NCBI GenBank assembly: GCA_036384655.1
Contig: DASVLX010000098.1
Coordinates: 4,972 to 68,971 of the forward strand
DNA: 64,000 bases
Direction: 5' to 3'
From: DASVLX01 sp036384655
Lineage (GTDB): Bacteria > Actinomycetota > Actinomycetes > Mycobacteriales > Pseudonocardiaceae
Positions within the stretch are counted from its first letter, which is position 1. The number at the start of each line of letters is the position of its first letter. The notes beneath the pieces are model-generated. The model ran no database searches. It was given only the letters and a program-made list of their open reading frames with translations, and was not told where the DNA came from. Both the position numbers and the translations under genes were made by a program. Below are positions 56,601 through 64,000 of this stretch, piece by piece.

Positions 56601-57299
56601 ATGAGCGCATTCAATATCGACCTCGCCGAGCTCATCGTCGGTGTGGAATCGGACTTCCCGGGCGCCGAACCGCTGGCCCTCATCACGCAGGCCCAGTCCA
56701 GGGCCCGGCAGCTCGGCGAACTCGGCGACCAGCTGGTCGGCCATTTCGTCGACCAGGCCAGGGCCGCCGGGGCATCGTGGAGCCAGATCGGCGATGCCAT
56801 CGGTGTTTCCAAACAGGCCGCACAGCAGCGCTGGGTGTCACCGACCCTGCAGAGGTTCACCCCACGCGCTCGCAACGTCCTGGTGGCGGCGCAGGAACGG
56901 GCGCGGACCGACCGCGTGGCCCAGGTTGGCACCGAGCAGCTGTTGTTCGGCCTGTTCAGTGAACCAGAGGGGCTGGCAGGCATGGCACTGGCGGAACTCG
57001 GTGGCTCGCTGGACACGGTGCGGCAGGCCGTTGAGGCTCGGATGCCAGCCGGCGACACCGAGATCAAAGGACATATCCCGTTCGGGGCGCAGGGCAAGTC
57101 CGTGCTCAAGCAGGCGGTCAAGGAAGCCCTGGATCTCGACCACAACTATGTCGGCACCGAGCATCTGCTGCTGGCTCTACTGAGTACGGAAGGGCTGGCC
57201 CGGCAGATCCTGGGCAACCTGGGCATCAGTTACGACGCGGCGCGCGATCTGCTTGTGGAACGGCTGGCTGAAATCGTCAGGCAGCGCTCGCAGTCTTGA
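56601..57299 (+). CDS. HTH and Clp N-domain protein
   Basis: 232 residues. The N-terminal part has a helix-turn-helix (ASWSQIGDAIGVSKQAAQQRW). The rest resembles the double Clp-N repeat of ClpC/ClpA (FTPRARNVLVAAQERAR...VGTEQLLFGLF; HNYVGTEHLLLALLS). There is no ATPase domain. The combination suggests a DNA-binding regulator that senses Clp-related substrates or adaptors; this is inference. The upstream tandem operators point to autoregulation. ATG at 56601 has no ribosome-binding site, in line with a leaderless message. The 3' end overlaps the convergent hydrolase gene by 23 bases. Confidence 0.85.
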   Translation: MSAFNIDLAELIVGVESDFPGAEPLALITQAQSRARQLGELGDQLVGHFVDQARAAGASWSQIGDAIGVSKQAAQQRWVSPTLQRFTPRARNVLVAAQERARTDRVAQVGTEQLLFGLFSEPEGLAGMALAELGGSLDTVRQAVEARMPAGDTEIKGHIPFGAQGKSVLKQAVKEALDLDHNYVGTEHLLLALLSTEGLARQILGNLGISYDAARDLLVERLAEIVRQRSQS

Positions 57300-58158
57300 T
57301 CGCCGACTCGACGGCGCGGGCTTCGGCGGCCTCCCCGGCGGCGTTGGGGTGCACCGCCACCGCGCCATTCGCCCCGATGAGCGGCTCGATCCAGCGAACT
57401 CCCGGCGCCTGGCAGGCATCGTGGCCGATGGTGGGCGTGTAGGTGTCCACAAAGGAGACACCATTCTGTTCGGCCTCGGTGCGTAGCATGGAGTTGAGCT
57501 GGGTCTCCAGCCGGTTGAGGAACGCGATATCACCGTTGGCGATCGGCATGGCCGGATAGCATCCGCCGCTCTGCGGCACCACATCGGGATAACCCACAAG
57601 GAAAACGTTTGCGTGTGGGGAGCGACTGTGAATCTCCCGCAGGGCGGCGCCGATCGCGCCGGCATCGGAGCTGATGTCGCTGGCCAGTGAGTCGCCGAAC
57701 AGCTTCTCGCAGGGCGCGCCGTGGCTCACCCCGACCTCGCCGGCGAGGCCGACCAGGCTGCATTTTTCAAGCACGTGTCCGAAAAACCCGTTGTCGTTGC
57801 CGCCGATGCCGATGGTGACCACCGACGTCGTCGAGGTCAGCGCGTCGAACTGCGGTGGCACACCACGATGCTGCGCGGTCGTCATGTCCGATGTGGTCGC
57901 ACCGCCGCAGGTGACATCGGTCAGCTGGTAGCCATCGACGGCTGCCACGAGATGCGGGTAGTTGGCGGCCGACCGCGCGCAGATCAGCGGCGCGTCTGGC
58001 GCCAACGGTGGCACTCCCGAGCCGGCGCTGTAGGAATCGCCCAACGCCACGTAGCCTGGCGTGGCCGCCTGGGCGGTTCCCGCACCCACCACCGTGGTCA
58101 GCACCGCCGTGAGGGCACCGACCACCGCTACCGACCGTCGGCCGGGAAGTGCTCGCAT
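57277..58158 (-). CDS. Secreted SGNH/GDSL hydrolase
   Basis: 293 residues. A Sec signal peptide (RRSVAVVGALTAVLTTVVGAGTAQA) is followed by block I ALGDSYSAGSG with the nucleophile Ser, block III GIGGNDNGFF and block V VHPNAAG with the His; an Asp/His-like ending of lipase/esterase type. It has several Cys likely paired in disulfides. Probably an extracellular lipase or esterase related to the Streptomyces SGNH lipases. ATG at 58158 is preferred because GGAGG lies 6 bases upstream; an ATG abutting that site at 58164 cannot use it. Confidence 0.87.
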   Translation of the reverse strand: MRALPGRRSVAVVGALTAVLTTVVGAGTAQAATPGYVALGDSYSAGSGVPPLAPDAPLICARSAANYPHLVAAVDGYQLTDVTCGGATTSDMTTAQHRGVPPQFDALTSTTSVVTIGIGGNDNGFFGHVLEKCSLVGLAGEVGVSHGAPCEKLFGDSLASDISSDAGAIGAALREIHSRSPHANVFLVGYPDVVPQSGGCYPAMPIANGDIAFLNRLETQLNSMLRTEAEQNGVSFVDTYTPTIGHDACQAPGVRWIEPLIGANGAVAVHPNAAGEAAEARAVESAIKTASAA

Positions 58159-58262
58159 CGCCATCCTCCGCACCGTTCGGCGCGCAGGATCGCGCGCGGG
58201 CAAGGTCGACAATATCGCCCGCCCGCCGGCTTGGCTCGATCAGTTTTCTGGCTGTGGATAGA

Positions 58263-59414
58263 TCAGTGCTGTGGATGGGTGATCTCGGACCAGCCCTCGA
58301 CTTCCTCTGGCAGCCGGCTACTCGGACCGATGTACTGCGCGGACGGCCGGACTAGGCGGCCGGTGCGCTTCTGCTCCATGATGTGCGCGCACCACCCGGC
58401 AGTCCGGGCACAGGTGAACATCGCCGGCATCATGTGCGGCGGCACCTGAGCGAAGTCCAGGATCACCGCTGCCCAGAACTCGACGTTCGTCTCGATCGGA
58501 CGATCCGGGCGGCGCTCCCGCAGCTCGGTCAGGGCGGCCTGCTCCAGCGCGGCGGCGGCCTCGTAACGGGCGGCGCCCAGCTCCTTGCAGGTGCGCCGCA
58601 GCACTCGGGCCCTCGGGTCCTCCGCCCGGTACACCCGGTGGCCGAAGCCCATCAGCCGGTCGCCGCGGTCCAGGATGCCGGATACGACCTTGTGTGCGTC
58701 GCCGGTCCGCTCCACCTCTTCGATCATCGGCAGCACCCGGGCCGGCGCGCCGCCGTGCAGCGGGCCGGACATCGCGCCGATGGCGCCCGACAGGCAGGCG
58801 GCCACGTCGGCGCCGGTCGAGGCGATCACCCGGGCGGTGAACGTGGACGCGTTCAGCCCATGCTCGGCGGCCGACACCCAGTACGCGTCCACCGCGCGAA
58901 CATGCTCCGGGTCGGGCTCACCGCGCCAGCGGACCATGAACCTTTCGGTGATCGTGCGGCACTCGTCGATCCGCTTCTGCGGCACGGCCGGCTGGCCGAT
59001 GCCACGGGCGGACTGCGCCACGTAGGACAGCGCCATCACGGAGCCGCGCGCGAGCTGGTCGCGAGCCTGGTCGTCGGTGATGTCCAGCAGCGGCTGGTAA
59101 CCCCAGATCGGCGCCAGCATGGCCAGCGCGGCCTGCACGTCCACCCGGACATCGCCGGTGTGCACGGGAATCGGGAACGGCTCGGCGGGCGGCAATCCCT
59201 CACCGAAGCGGCCATCCACCAGGAGGGCCCAGACGTTACCGAAGGTGATCTTGCCGGCCAGGTCCTCGATGTTGACGCCGCGGTAGCGCAGCGCGCCGCC
59301 ATCCCGATCGGGCTCGGCGATCTCCGTCTGGAACGCGATCACGCCTTCCAGGCCGGGACGGAATCCGGGATCCGGCTTGGTCGCGTTCTGGTCACTCGGC
59401 ACCACGTTGTGCAC
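58263..59414 (-). CDS. citA: Citrate synthase, CitA type
   Basis: 383 residues. Catalytic His are seen in AEHGLNASTF, GPLHGGAP and GFGHRVYR. The position of the catalytic Asp reads NVEFW, i.e. Glu, which I recall as a feature of this second citrate synthase subfamily in actinobacteria. Condenses acetyl-CoA with oxaloacetate (or a related 2-methylcitrate reaction). GTG start with GAAGGGCG upstream. It is divergent from pdxH, a pairing seen in other actinobacteria. Confidence 0.9.
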   Translation of the reverse strand: MHNVVPSDQNATKPDPGFRPGLEGVIAFQTEIAEPDRDGGALRYRGVNIEDLAGKITFGNVWALLVDGRFGEGLPPAEPFPIPVHTGDVRVDVQAALAMLAPIWGYQPLLDITDDQARDQLARGSVMALSYVAQSARGIGQPAVPQKRIDECRTITERFMVRWRGEPDPEHVRAVDAYWVSAAEHGLNASTFTARVIASTGADVAACLSGAIGAMSGPLHGGAPARVLPMIEEVERTGDAHKVVSGILDRGDRLMGFGHRVYRAEDPRARVLRRTCKELGAARYEAAAALEQAALTELRERRPDRPIETNVEFWAAVILDFAQVPPHMMPAMFTCARTAGWCAHIMEQKRTGRLVRPSAQYIGPSSRLPEEVEGWSEITHPQH

Positions 59415-59761
59415 CGCCCTTCATGAGGGGAGTCGCCCGCACGCCGCAACCTCTTGAGCACCGGTGCGTGCGCCGTGCGAGGGGTTGGATACGAGCAGCG
59501 TGCACCACGCACGGCGGCCCCGGCAACGGGTGGGTGCGTGTCGTCTGTCACGAAGAAGGGCACGATTCAGTCCGTTGGACGGACCTTCGGCCTGATTCGA
59601 TTCCGATACCGATTCCGAAAGGTAGCCGGTGTGCGGGATCACCGCTTGAGCGGTTCCGCATCGTCAGAAAACGCCGTAGCGTCGGCTGTTATCAAAACTT
59701 CATTGCGTGTCGGTTGCCTGACGCGTGAACCAAGGTCCACCAGACCGGAGGTGATTTCGGG
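59415..59761. promoter_or_regulatory. Divergent citA-pdxH spacer
   Basis: 347 bases with no gene. Small palindromes are present, GCACCGGTGC near 59457 and ACCGCT-TG-AGCGGT (59641-59654), and a near-repeat GATTCCGATACCGATTCCGA near 59599. No promoter pair was convincing; the region must contain the start signals for both genes. Confidence 0.4.
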
Positions 59762-60421
59762 GTGTCCGAGACGAACGGCGTACTCGAACTGCCCGGCATG
59801 CGGGTGTCCTACGAACAGGGCAGTCTGCGCGAATCGGATCTGGAGGCGACCTGGCACGAACAGTTGCAGGCCTGGCTGGATGACGCGAGGCGTGCTGGCC
59901 TGCCCGAACCGAACGCGATGGTGCTAGCCACCGCCAGCCCGAAGGGTATCCCGTCGTCGCGCACCGTGCTGTGCAAGGGACTCGACCGGCGCGGCGTCGT
60001 GTTCTTCACGAACTACACCTCGAACAAGAGCCACGACCTGCGGGCAACCCGGTACGCGTCGGCCACCTTCCCCTGGTACGCGCTGCAGCGCCAGGCGCAT
60101 GTGCGCGGCACGGTCGAGCGGGTCAGCGAGGCCGAGACGGCCGCCTACTGGGCGCAGCGGCCGCGAGGCTCGCAACTGGGAGCATGGGCGTCGCCGCAGT
60201 CACGCGCGGTGGCCAGCCGGACCGTCTTGGAGAACGCGCTGGCCAAGATCCAGCGGCAGTTCGCGGACGCCGAGAAGATTCCGGTACCCCCGCACTGGGG
60301 TGGTTGGCGAATTAACCCGGAGGTCGTGGAGTTCTGGCAGGGTCGGCCGGACCGGATGCACGACCGACTGGTCTACGAACTCGCCGACGAGGGTTACCGG
60401 ATCAAGCGGCTCGGTCCCTGA
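59762..60421 (+). CDS. pdxH: Pyridoxamine 5'-phosphate oxidase
   Basis: 219 residues with FMN and PLP binding motifs (SSRTVLCKGLDRRGVVFFTNYTS in part; QRPRGSQLGAWASPQS; PPHWGGWRINPEVVEFWQGRPDRMHDR in part). Oxidises PNP/PMP to pyridoxal phosphate. GTG at 59762 with GGAGGTG upstream. Confidence 0.95.
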   Translation: MSETNGVLELPGMRVSYEQGSLRESDLEATWHEQLQAWLDDARRAGLPEPNAMVLATASPKGIPSSRTVLCKGLDRRGVVFFTNYTSNKSHDLRATRYASATFPWYALQRQAHVRGTVERVSEAETAAYWAQRPRGSQLGAWASPQSRAVASRTVLENALAKIQRQFADAEKIPVPPHWGGWRINPEVVEFWQGRPDRMHDRLVYELADEGYRIKRLGP

Positions 60422-60463
60422 TTCCTGATCCATTTCGGCCGAGAATGTCACATCGGCTTGTTC

Positions 60464-60483
60464 GTTAGTTCACGTAAGCTAAC
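60464..60483. promoter_or_regulatory. Inverted repeat before the MFS gene
   Basis: GTTAG-N10-CTAAC lies 5 bases before the GTG start and could be an operator. It shares only part of the iron-regulator (IdeR/DmdR) consensus. The lack of a ribosome-binding site suggests a leaderless transcript. Confidence 0.35.
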
Positions 60484-60488
60484 CCCAC

Positions 60489-61784
60489 GTGACTGCCGAA
60501 TGCGCCGTAGCCCCACAGCCCACACGCCACTGGTGGCATGCGCTGGTGGTGGACGTCCGGCCATTGCGGGTGCCGCCCTACAGCCGGCTGTTCTGGTCCA
60601 ATGTCGTCACGTCGATCGGCTCGCAGCTCACCATCGTGGCGGTGCCGACCCAGGTCTACGACCTGACCGGCTCCTCTGGTTATGTCGGTCTGGCCGGCGG
60701 TGTCGCACTGGTGCCACTGCTGCTGTTCGGGCTGTGGGGCGGCGCCATCGCCGACGCGGTCGACCGGCGCACCCTGCTGTTGATCAGCAACGGCGGCATC
60801 GCGGTCACCTCCGTGCTGTTCTGGCTGCAGGCCGCCCTCTCGGTCAACTCGGTCTCGCTGGTGCTCGCCCTGTTGGGCCTGCAGCAGGTGTTCTTCGCGG
60901 TCAACCAGCCGACGCGGAGCGCCGCCATCGCCAGGCTGGTGCCCGCCGAGCTGCTACCGGCCGCCGGCGCGCTCAACGGCACGGTGGTGTCGTTCGGCGC
61001 CGTGATGGGTCCGATGCTGGCCGGCGCGCTGATCCCGGTGCTCGGGCTGTCCACTCTCTACCTGATCGACGCGGCCGGGCTGACCCTCACCATGTGGGCG
61101 GTGTGGCGGCTGCCGTCCTTGCCACCGCTGGACGGCGCCGCCCGGCGCGCCGGGCTGGCCCAGGTGATCGACGGCTTCCGGTATCTGGCCACCCGGAAGG
61201 TCCTGTTGGCCTCCTTCCTGCTCGACATCATCGCGATGGTCTTCGGCCTGCCCAGGGCGCTGTTCCCGGAGATCGCCCAGCACACCTTCGGCGGTCCGGC
61301 CGGCGGCGGGTTCGCGCTGGGGCTGTTGTTCGCCGCGATGCCGATCGGTTCGGTGCTGGCCGGCCTGCTGTCCGGGTGGCTGTCCCGGATCCGTCGGCAT
61401 GGCGTGGCGATCACCGTCGCGGTCGTGGCCTGGGGACTGGCGGTCGCCGGGTTCGGCCTGTCCGGCCAGCTCTGGCTGGCGGTGCTGTGCATCGGCATCG
61501 GCGGGGCCGCTGACCTCGTCAGCATGGTGTTTCGCGGCACGATGCTGCAGGTGGCGGCCACCGACGAGATGCGTGGTCGGATGCAGGGCGTGTTCACCGT
61601 GGTGGTGGCGGGCGGACCGCGGCTGGCCGACCTGCTGCACGGCACGGTCGGCGCCGCGGTGGGCACGACCATGGCGGTGACCGGTGGTGGGCTGCTGGTC
61701 GTCGTGCTCGTCGTGGCCGCGGCCATCGCGTTGCCCTCGTTCTGGCGTTACCAATCTCCGGTGTCCGCGGAGGTTGACGGATAG
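60489..61784 (+). CDS. MFS transporter, EntS-like
   Basis: 431 residues with about 12 transmembrane helices. It begins LRVPPYSRLFWSNVVTSIGSQLTIVAVP-like, then GGAIADAVDRRTLLL (loop 2-3 motif) and the NQPTRSAAIARLVP motif typical of the MFS_3/enterobactin-exporter-like family. The substrate cannot be told from sequence. GTG start; the next gene starts 9 bases downstream and may be co-transcribed. Confidence 0.85.
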   Translation: MTAECAVAPQPTRHWWHALVVDVRPLRVPPYSRLFWSNVVTSIGSQLTIVAVPTQVYDLTGSSGYVGLAGGVALVPLLLFGLWGGAIADAVDRRTLLLISNGGIAVTSVLFWLQAALSVNSVSLVLALLGLQQVFFAVNQPTRSAAIARLVPAELLPAAGALNGTVVSFGAVMGPMLAGALIPVLGLSTLYLIDAAGLTLTMWAVWRLPSLPPLDGAARRAGLAQVIDGFRYLATRKVLLASFLLDIIAMVFGLPRALFPEIAQHTFGGPAGGGFALGLLFAAMPIGSVLAGLLSGWLSRIRRHGVAITVAVVAWGLAVAGFGLSGQLWLAVLCIGIGGAADLVSMVFRGTMLQVAATDEMRGRMQGVFTVVVAGGPRLADLLHGTVGAAVGTTMAVTGGGLLVVVLVVAAAIALPSFWRYQSPVSAEVDG

Positions 61785-61793
61785 TGTTGGTCC

Positions 61794-62702
61794 GTGAGCG
61801 GACCCACCGGCGAGCAGTTTGAAATCCGGCACGACTCGGCCCATGCGGTAGTTACCCAGGTCGGCGCGGGTATCCGCGCCTTCGAGGTGGCCGGCGTGCC
61901 GTATCTGCAGACCTACCCGGAGGATCAGGCGCCGCCGATGGGGTCCGGGGCCGTGCTGGTGCCGTGGCCGAACCGGGTCGCCGGCGGTCGTTGGGAGTGG
62001 CGCGGCGAGACGCATCAGCTGACGATCACCGAGCCGGCCCGGGGCAACGCCAGCCACGGCCTGGTGCGCCGCCGGCCGTGGAGCGTTGAGTCCCAGGCCG
62101 AGGGACACGTCCGGCTGGGCATCGACATTCCAGCGGAGGACGGTTGGCCGGTGCCGCTGCGCACCACTATCGAGTACGGCTTGGACAGCGATGGGCTGAC
62201 GGTGCGGCACACCGTCCGCAACATCGGTGACCGGGCGGTCCCCTTCGGGCTCGGCACACATCCATATCCGCGGGTCGGCACGGTGCCGCTCGCCGACTGT
62301 GACCTACGGCTGGCCGCGACCACCGTGCTGCCGCTGGACCACGCCACGATGATCCCGTCCGGCCCTGCCATGCCGGTCAGCGGCACGACCTACGATTTCC
62401 GTAAACCGCGCTCGCTTTCTGGAGTTCGGCTCGATACTCCGTTCGGCGGCTGCAAGCCAGCCGAAGACGGTCTGATTCATCACAGCCTGACCAGCAGGCT
62501 TGGCGGTGGCGTGGATGTCTGGGCTGAGCCGGATTTCCGCTGGGTGCAGGTGTTCCTCACCGACGGATTCCCTGGCCAGGTCACGGCGATCGCGATCGAG
62601 CCGATGACCTGCCCACCGGACGCACTCAACTCCGGTGTGGATCTGATCGTCCTCGAACCCGGTGAGTCGTGGGCGGGCAGCTGGGGAATCCATCCCGCCT
62701 GA
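61794..62702 (+). CDS. Aldose 1-epimerase family protein
   Basis: 302 residues. Motifs of the galactose-mutarotase-like fold: VPWPNRVAGGRW, NASHGLVRRRPW (His), GLGTHPYPR (His) and the C-terminal AIEPMTCPPDALNSG (catalytic Glu). Likely interconverts sugar anomers; the actual sugar is unknown. GTG start. Confidence 0.88.
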   Translation: MSGPTGEQFEIRHDSAHAVVTQVGAGIRAFEVAGVPYLQTYPEDQAPPMGSGAVLVPWPNRVAGGRWEWRGETHQLTITEPARGNASHGLVRRRPWSVESQAEGHVRLGIDIPAEDGWPVPLRTTIEYGLDSDGLTVRHTVRNIGDRAVPFGLGTHPYPRVGTVPLADCDLRLAATTVLPLDHATMIPSGPAMPVSGTTYDFRKPRSLSGVRLDTPFGGCKPAEDGLIHHSLTSRLGGGVDVWAEPDFRWVQVFLTDGFPGQVTAIAIEPMTCPPDALNSGVDLIVLEPGESWAGSWGIHPA

Positions 62703-62727
62703 GCGATATCGATTAACCTGGTTGTTC

Positions 62728-63954
62728 GTGGATGTCGCGATCACCGGCGGATATGTTGTCCCTGTCGACGGCCCGCCAATCGAGGGTGGCACGGTCCTGA
62801 TTCACGACGGCCGGATCGCCGCCGTTGGTGCTGCCGCCGAAGTCGACGTGCCCGAAACGGTGACCGAGATCGACGCGGACGGCTGCTGGGTGCTGCCGGG
62901 CTTCGTGGAGGCGCATGCGCATCTCGGGGTGTTCGAGGACGGCGAGGCATGGGCAGGCCTGGACGTCAACGAGATGACCGACCCGAACGGCGGTCGGTTC
63001 CGGGCGATCGACGGCATCAACCCGGCCGATATCGGCTTCGCTGACGCGCTGGCCGGCGGGGTCACCTCCGCCGTGGTCAAGCCGGGCTCCGGAAACCCCA
63101 TTGGCGGCGAGACGGTTGCCGTCAAGACCTGGGGCCGCTCGGCGGACGAGATGGCGTTCCGCACTGATATCAGCCTCAAGAGCGCGCTCGGTGAGAACCC
63201 GAAGCGGGTGCACGGCGAGAAGGACAGAACCCCGGCAACCCGGCTTGGTGTGGCCGCGGTGATCCGGGACGCGTTCACCAAGGCGACCAACTACCGCGCC
63301 CAACGGGATCACGCGGCCAATGAGAACAAGCCGTTCGACCGCGACCTGACGTTAGAGAACCTGGTGCGGGTGCTGGACGGTGAACTGGCCTGGGACCAGC
63401 ACTGCCACCGCGCCGACGACATCCTCACCGCGATCCGGCTGTCAGAGGAGTTCGGCTATCGACTGGTGATCAACCACGGCACCGAAGGCCACCTGATCGC
63501 GGATATCCTGGCGGAGAAGCATATTCCGGTTATCTTCGGACCGATGTTCACCAGTAGGTCGAAGGTCGAGCTGCGCAATCGAACCATGCGCGCGGCCGGA
63601 ATCCTCGCCAAGGCCGGGGTGCTGCTGGCGATCACTACCGATCACCCGGTGGTGCCCATCAACTTCCTCGTGCACCAGGCCACCCTGGCGGTCAAGGAGG
63701 GCCTGGACACGGAGACCGCGCTGCGGGCGTTGACAGTCAATCCCGCACGCATCCTGGGGCTCGACGACCGGGTCGGCGCGCTGAAGCCCGGCCTGGACGG
63801 CGATGTGGTGCTCTGGTCCGGTGACCCGCTGGACATCATGAGCCGCGCGCTGCGCGTGTTCATCAACGGCCGCGAGATCTACCAGTACGACACCAACACC
63901 GAGCAGGGCCACGTCGTCAACCCGTACTACGTGCCGGTCAACCGACACGGTTGA
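62728..63954 (+). CDS. Amidohydrolase, imidazolonepropionase-like
   Basis: 408 residues. The metal-binding motifs are in the expected order: AHAHLG, later QHCHRADD, VINHGTEGH and TTDHPV. N-terminal and C-terminal strands form the small beta domain (ITGGYVVPVDGPPIEGGTVLIHDGRIAAVG; GDVVLWSGDPLD). Probably hydrolyses a cyclic amide or similar; substrate unknown. GTG at 62728 has no ribosome-binding site; TAACCT (62714-62719) fits the -10 of a leaderless mRNA. The last 46 bases of the window hold no recognisable gene. Confidence 0.87.
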   Translation: MDVAITGGYVVPVDGPPIEGGTVLIHDGRIAAVGAAAEVDVPETVTEIDADGCWVLPGFVEAHAHLGVFEDGEAWAGLDVNEMTDPNGGRFRAIDGINPADIGFADALAGGVTSAVVKPGSGNPIGGETVAVKTWGRSADEMAFRTDISLKSALGENPKRVHGEKDRTPATRLGVAAVIRDAFTKATNYRAQRDHAANENKPFDRDLTLENLVRVLDGELAWDQHCHRADDILTAIRLSEEFGYRLVINHGTEGHLIADILAEKHIPVIFGPMFTSRSKVELRNRTMRAAGILAKAGVLLAITTDHPVVPINFLVHQATLAVKEGLDTETALRALTVNPARILGLDDRVGALKPGLDGDVVLWSGDPLDIMSRALRVFINGREIYQYDTNTEQGHVVNPYYVPVNRHG

Positions 63955-64000
63955 TCCGTGGGCGTTGTGTCGGGTCGACGGTCGGCGGTGGGGTGAAGGT

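Overview
This is a high-GC actinobacterial chromosome segment, most likely from Pseudonocardiales or a close mycolate-related order. The evidence is the extended SecE and NusG N-termini, GTG/TTG starts on core genes, a MaoC-type HadA/HadB pair beside tRNA-Trp and secE, a complete mce operon beside rplL, the 1163-residue rpoB starting at TTG, and the zinc-type S14.

Layout. (1) 1-5.5 kb holds the end of hadA, hadB, tRNA-Trp, secE, nusG, rplA, an antisense membrane-protein gene, then rplJ-rplL. The gene for ribosomal protein L11 (rplK), expected between nusG and rplA, is not there. (2) 5.6-16.9 kb is a full Mce lipid-import operon: mceG ATPase, two YrbE permeases, MceA-F and two Mce-associated membrane proteins, almost all translationally coupled. 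(3) 17.2-25.9 kb has rpoB-rpoC and a small membrane protein. (4) 25.9-33.4 kb, all on the minus strand and with locally AT-richer stretches, contains two tandem copies of a multi-gene module. Each encodes a type VII-secretion-like protein (EspC-like domain with a YxxxD/E signal plus a WXG-like body), a small protein with a DUF3137-like pattern, and a roughly 430-residue protein with an internal repeat. A YbaB-like protein closes the array. This is the most original part of the window. (5) 33.9-38.3 kb is the str operon (rpsL, rpsG, fusA, tuf). (6) 38.6-56.5 kb is an uninterrupted S10-spc-alpha run (rpsJ to rplO, secY, adk, map, infA, rpmJ, rpsM, rpsK, rpsD, rpoA, rplQ, truA). (7) 56.6-64 kb is ordinary chromosome: a HTH plus Clp-N protein with tandem operator-like palindromes, a secreted SGNH hydrolase, citrate synthase, pdxH, an MFS transporter, an aldose-1-epimerase-like protein and an amidohydrolase.

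Most of the window is core translation, transcription and secretion machinery in conserved order. The points that stand out are the missing rplK, the duplicated secretion-effector modules with a 79-bp identical 5' region, the apparent CTG start of truA, and the self-regulation architecture at 56.55 kb. No rRNA, CRISPR array, insertion sequence or phage gene was seen.
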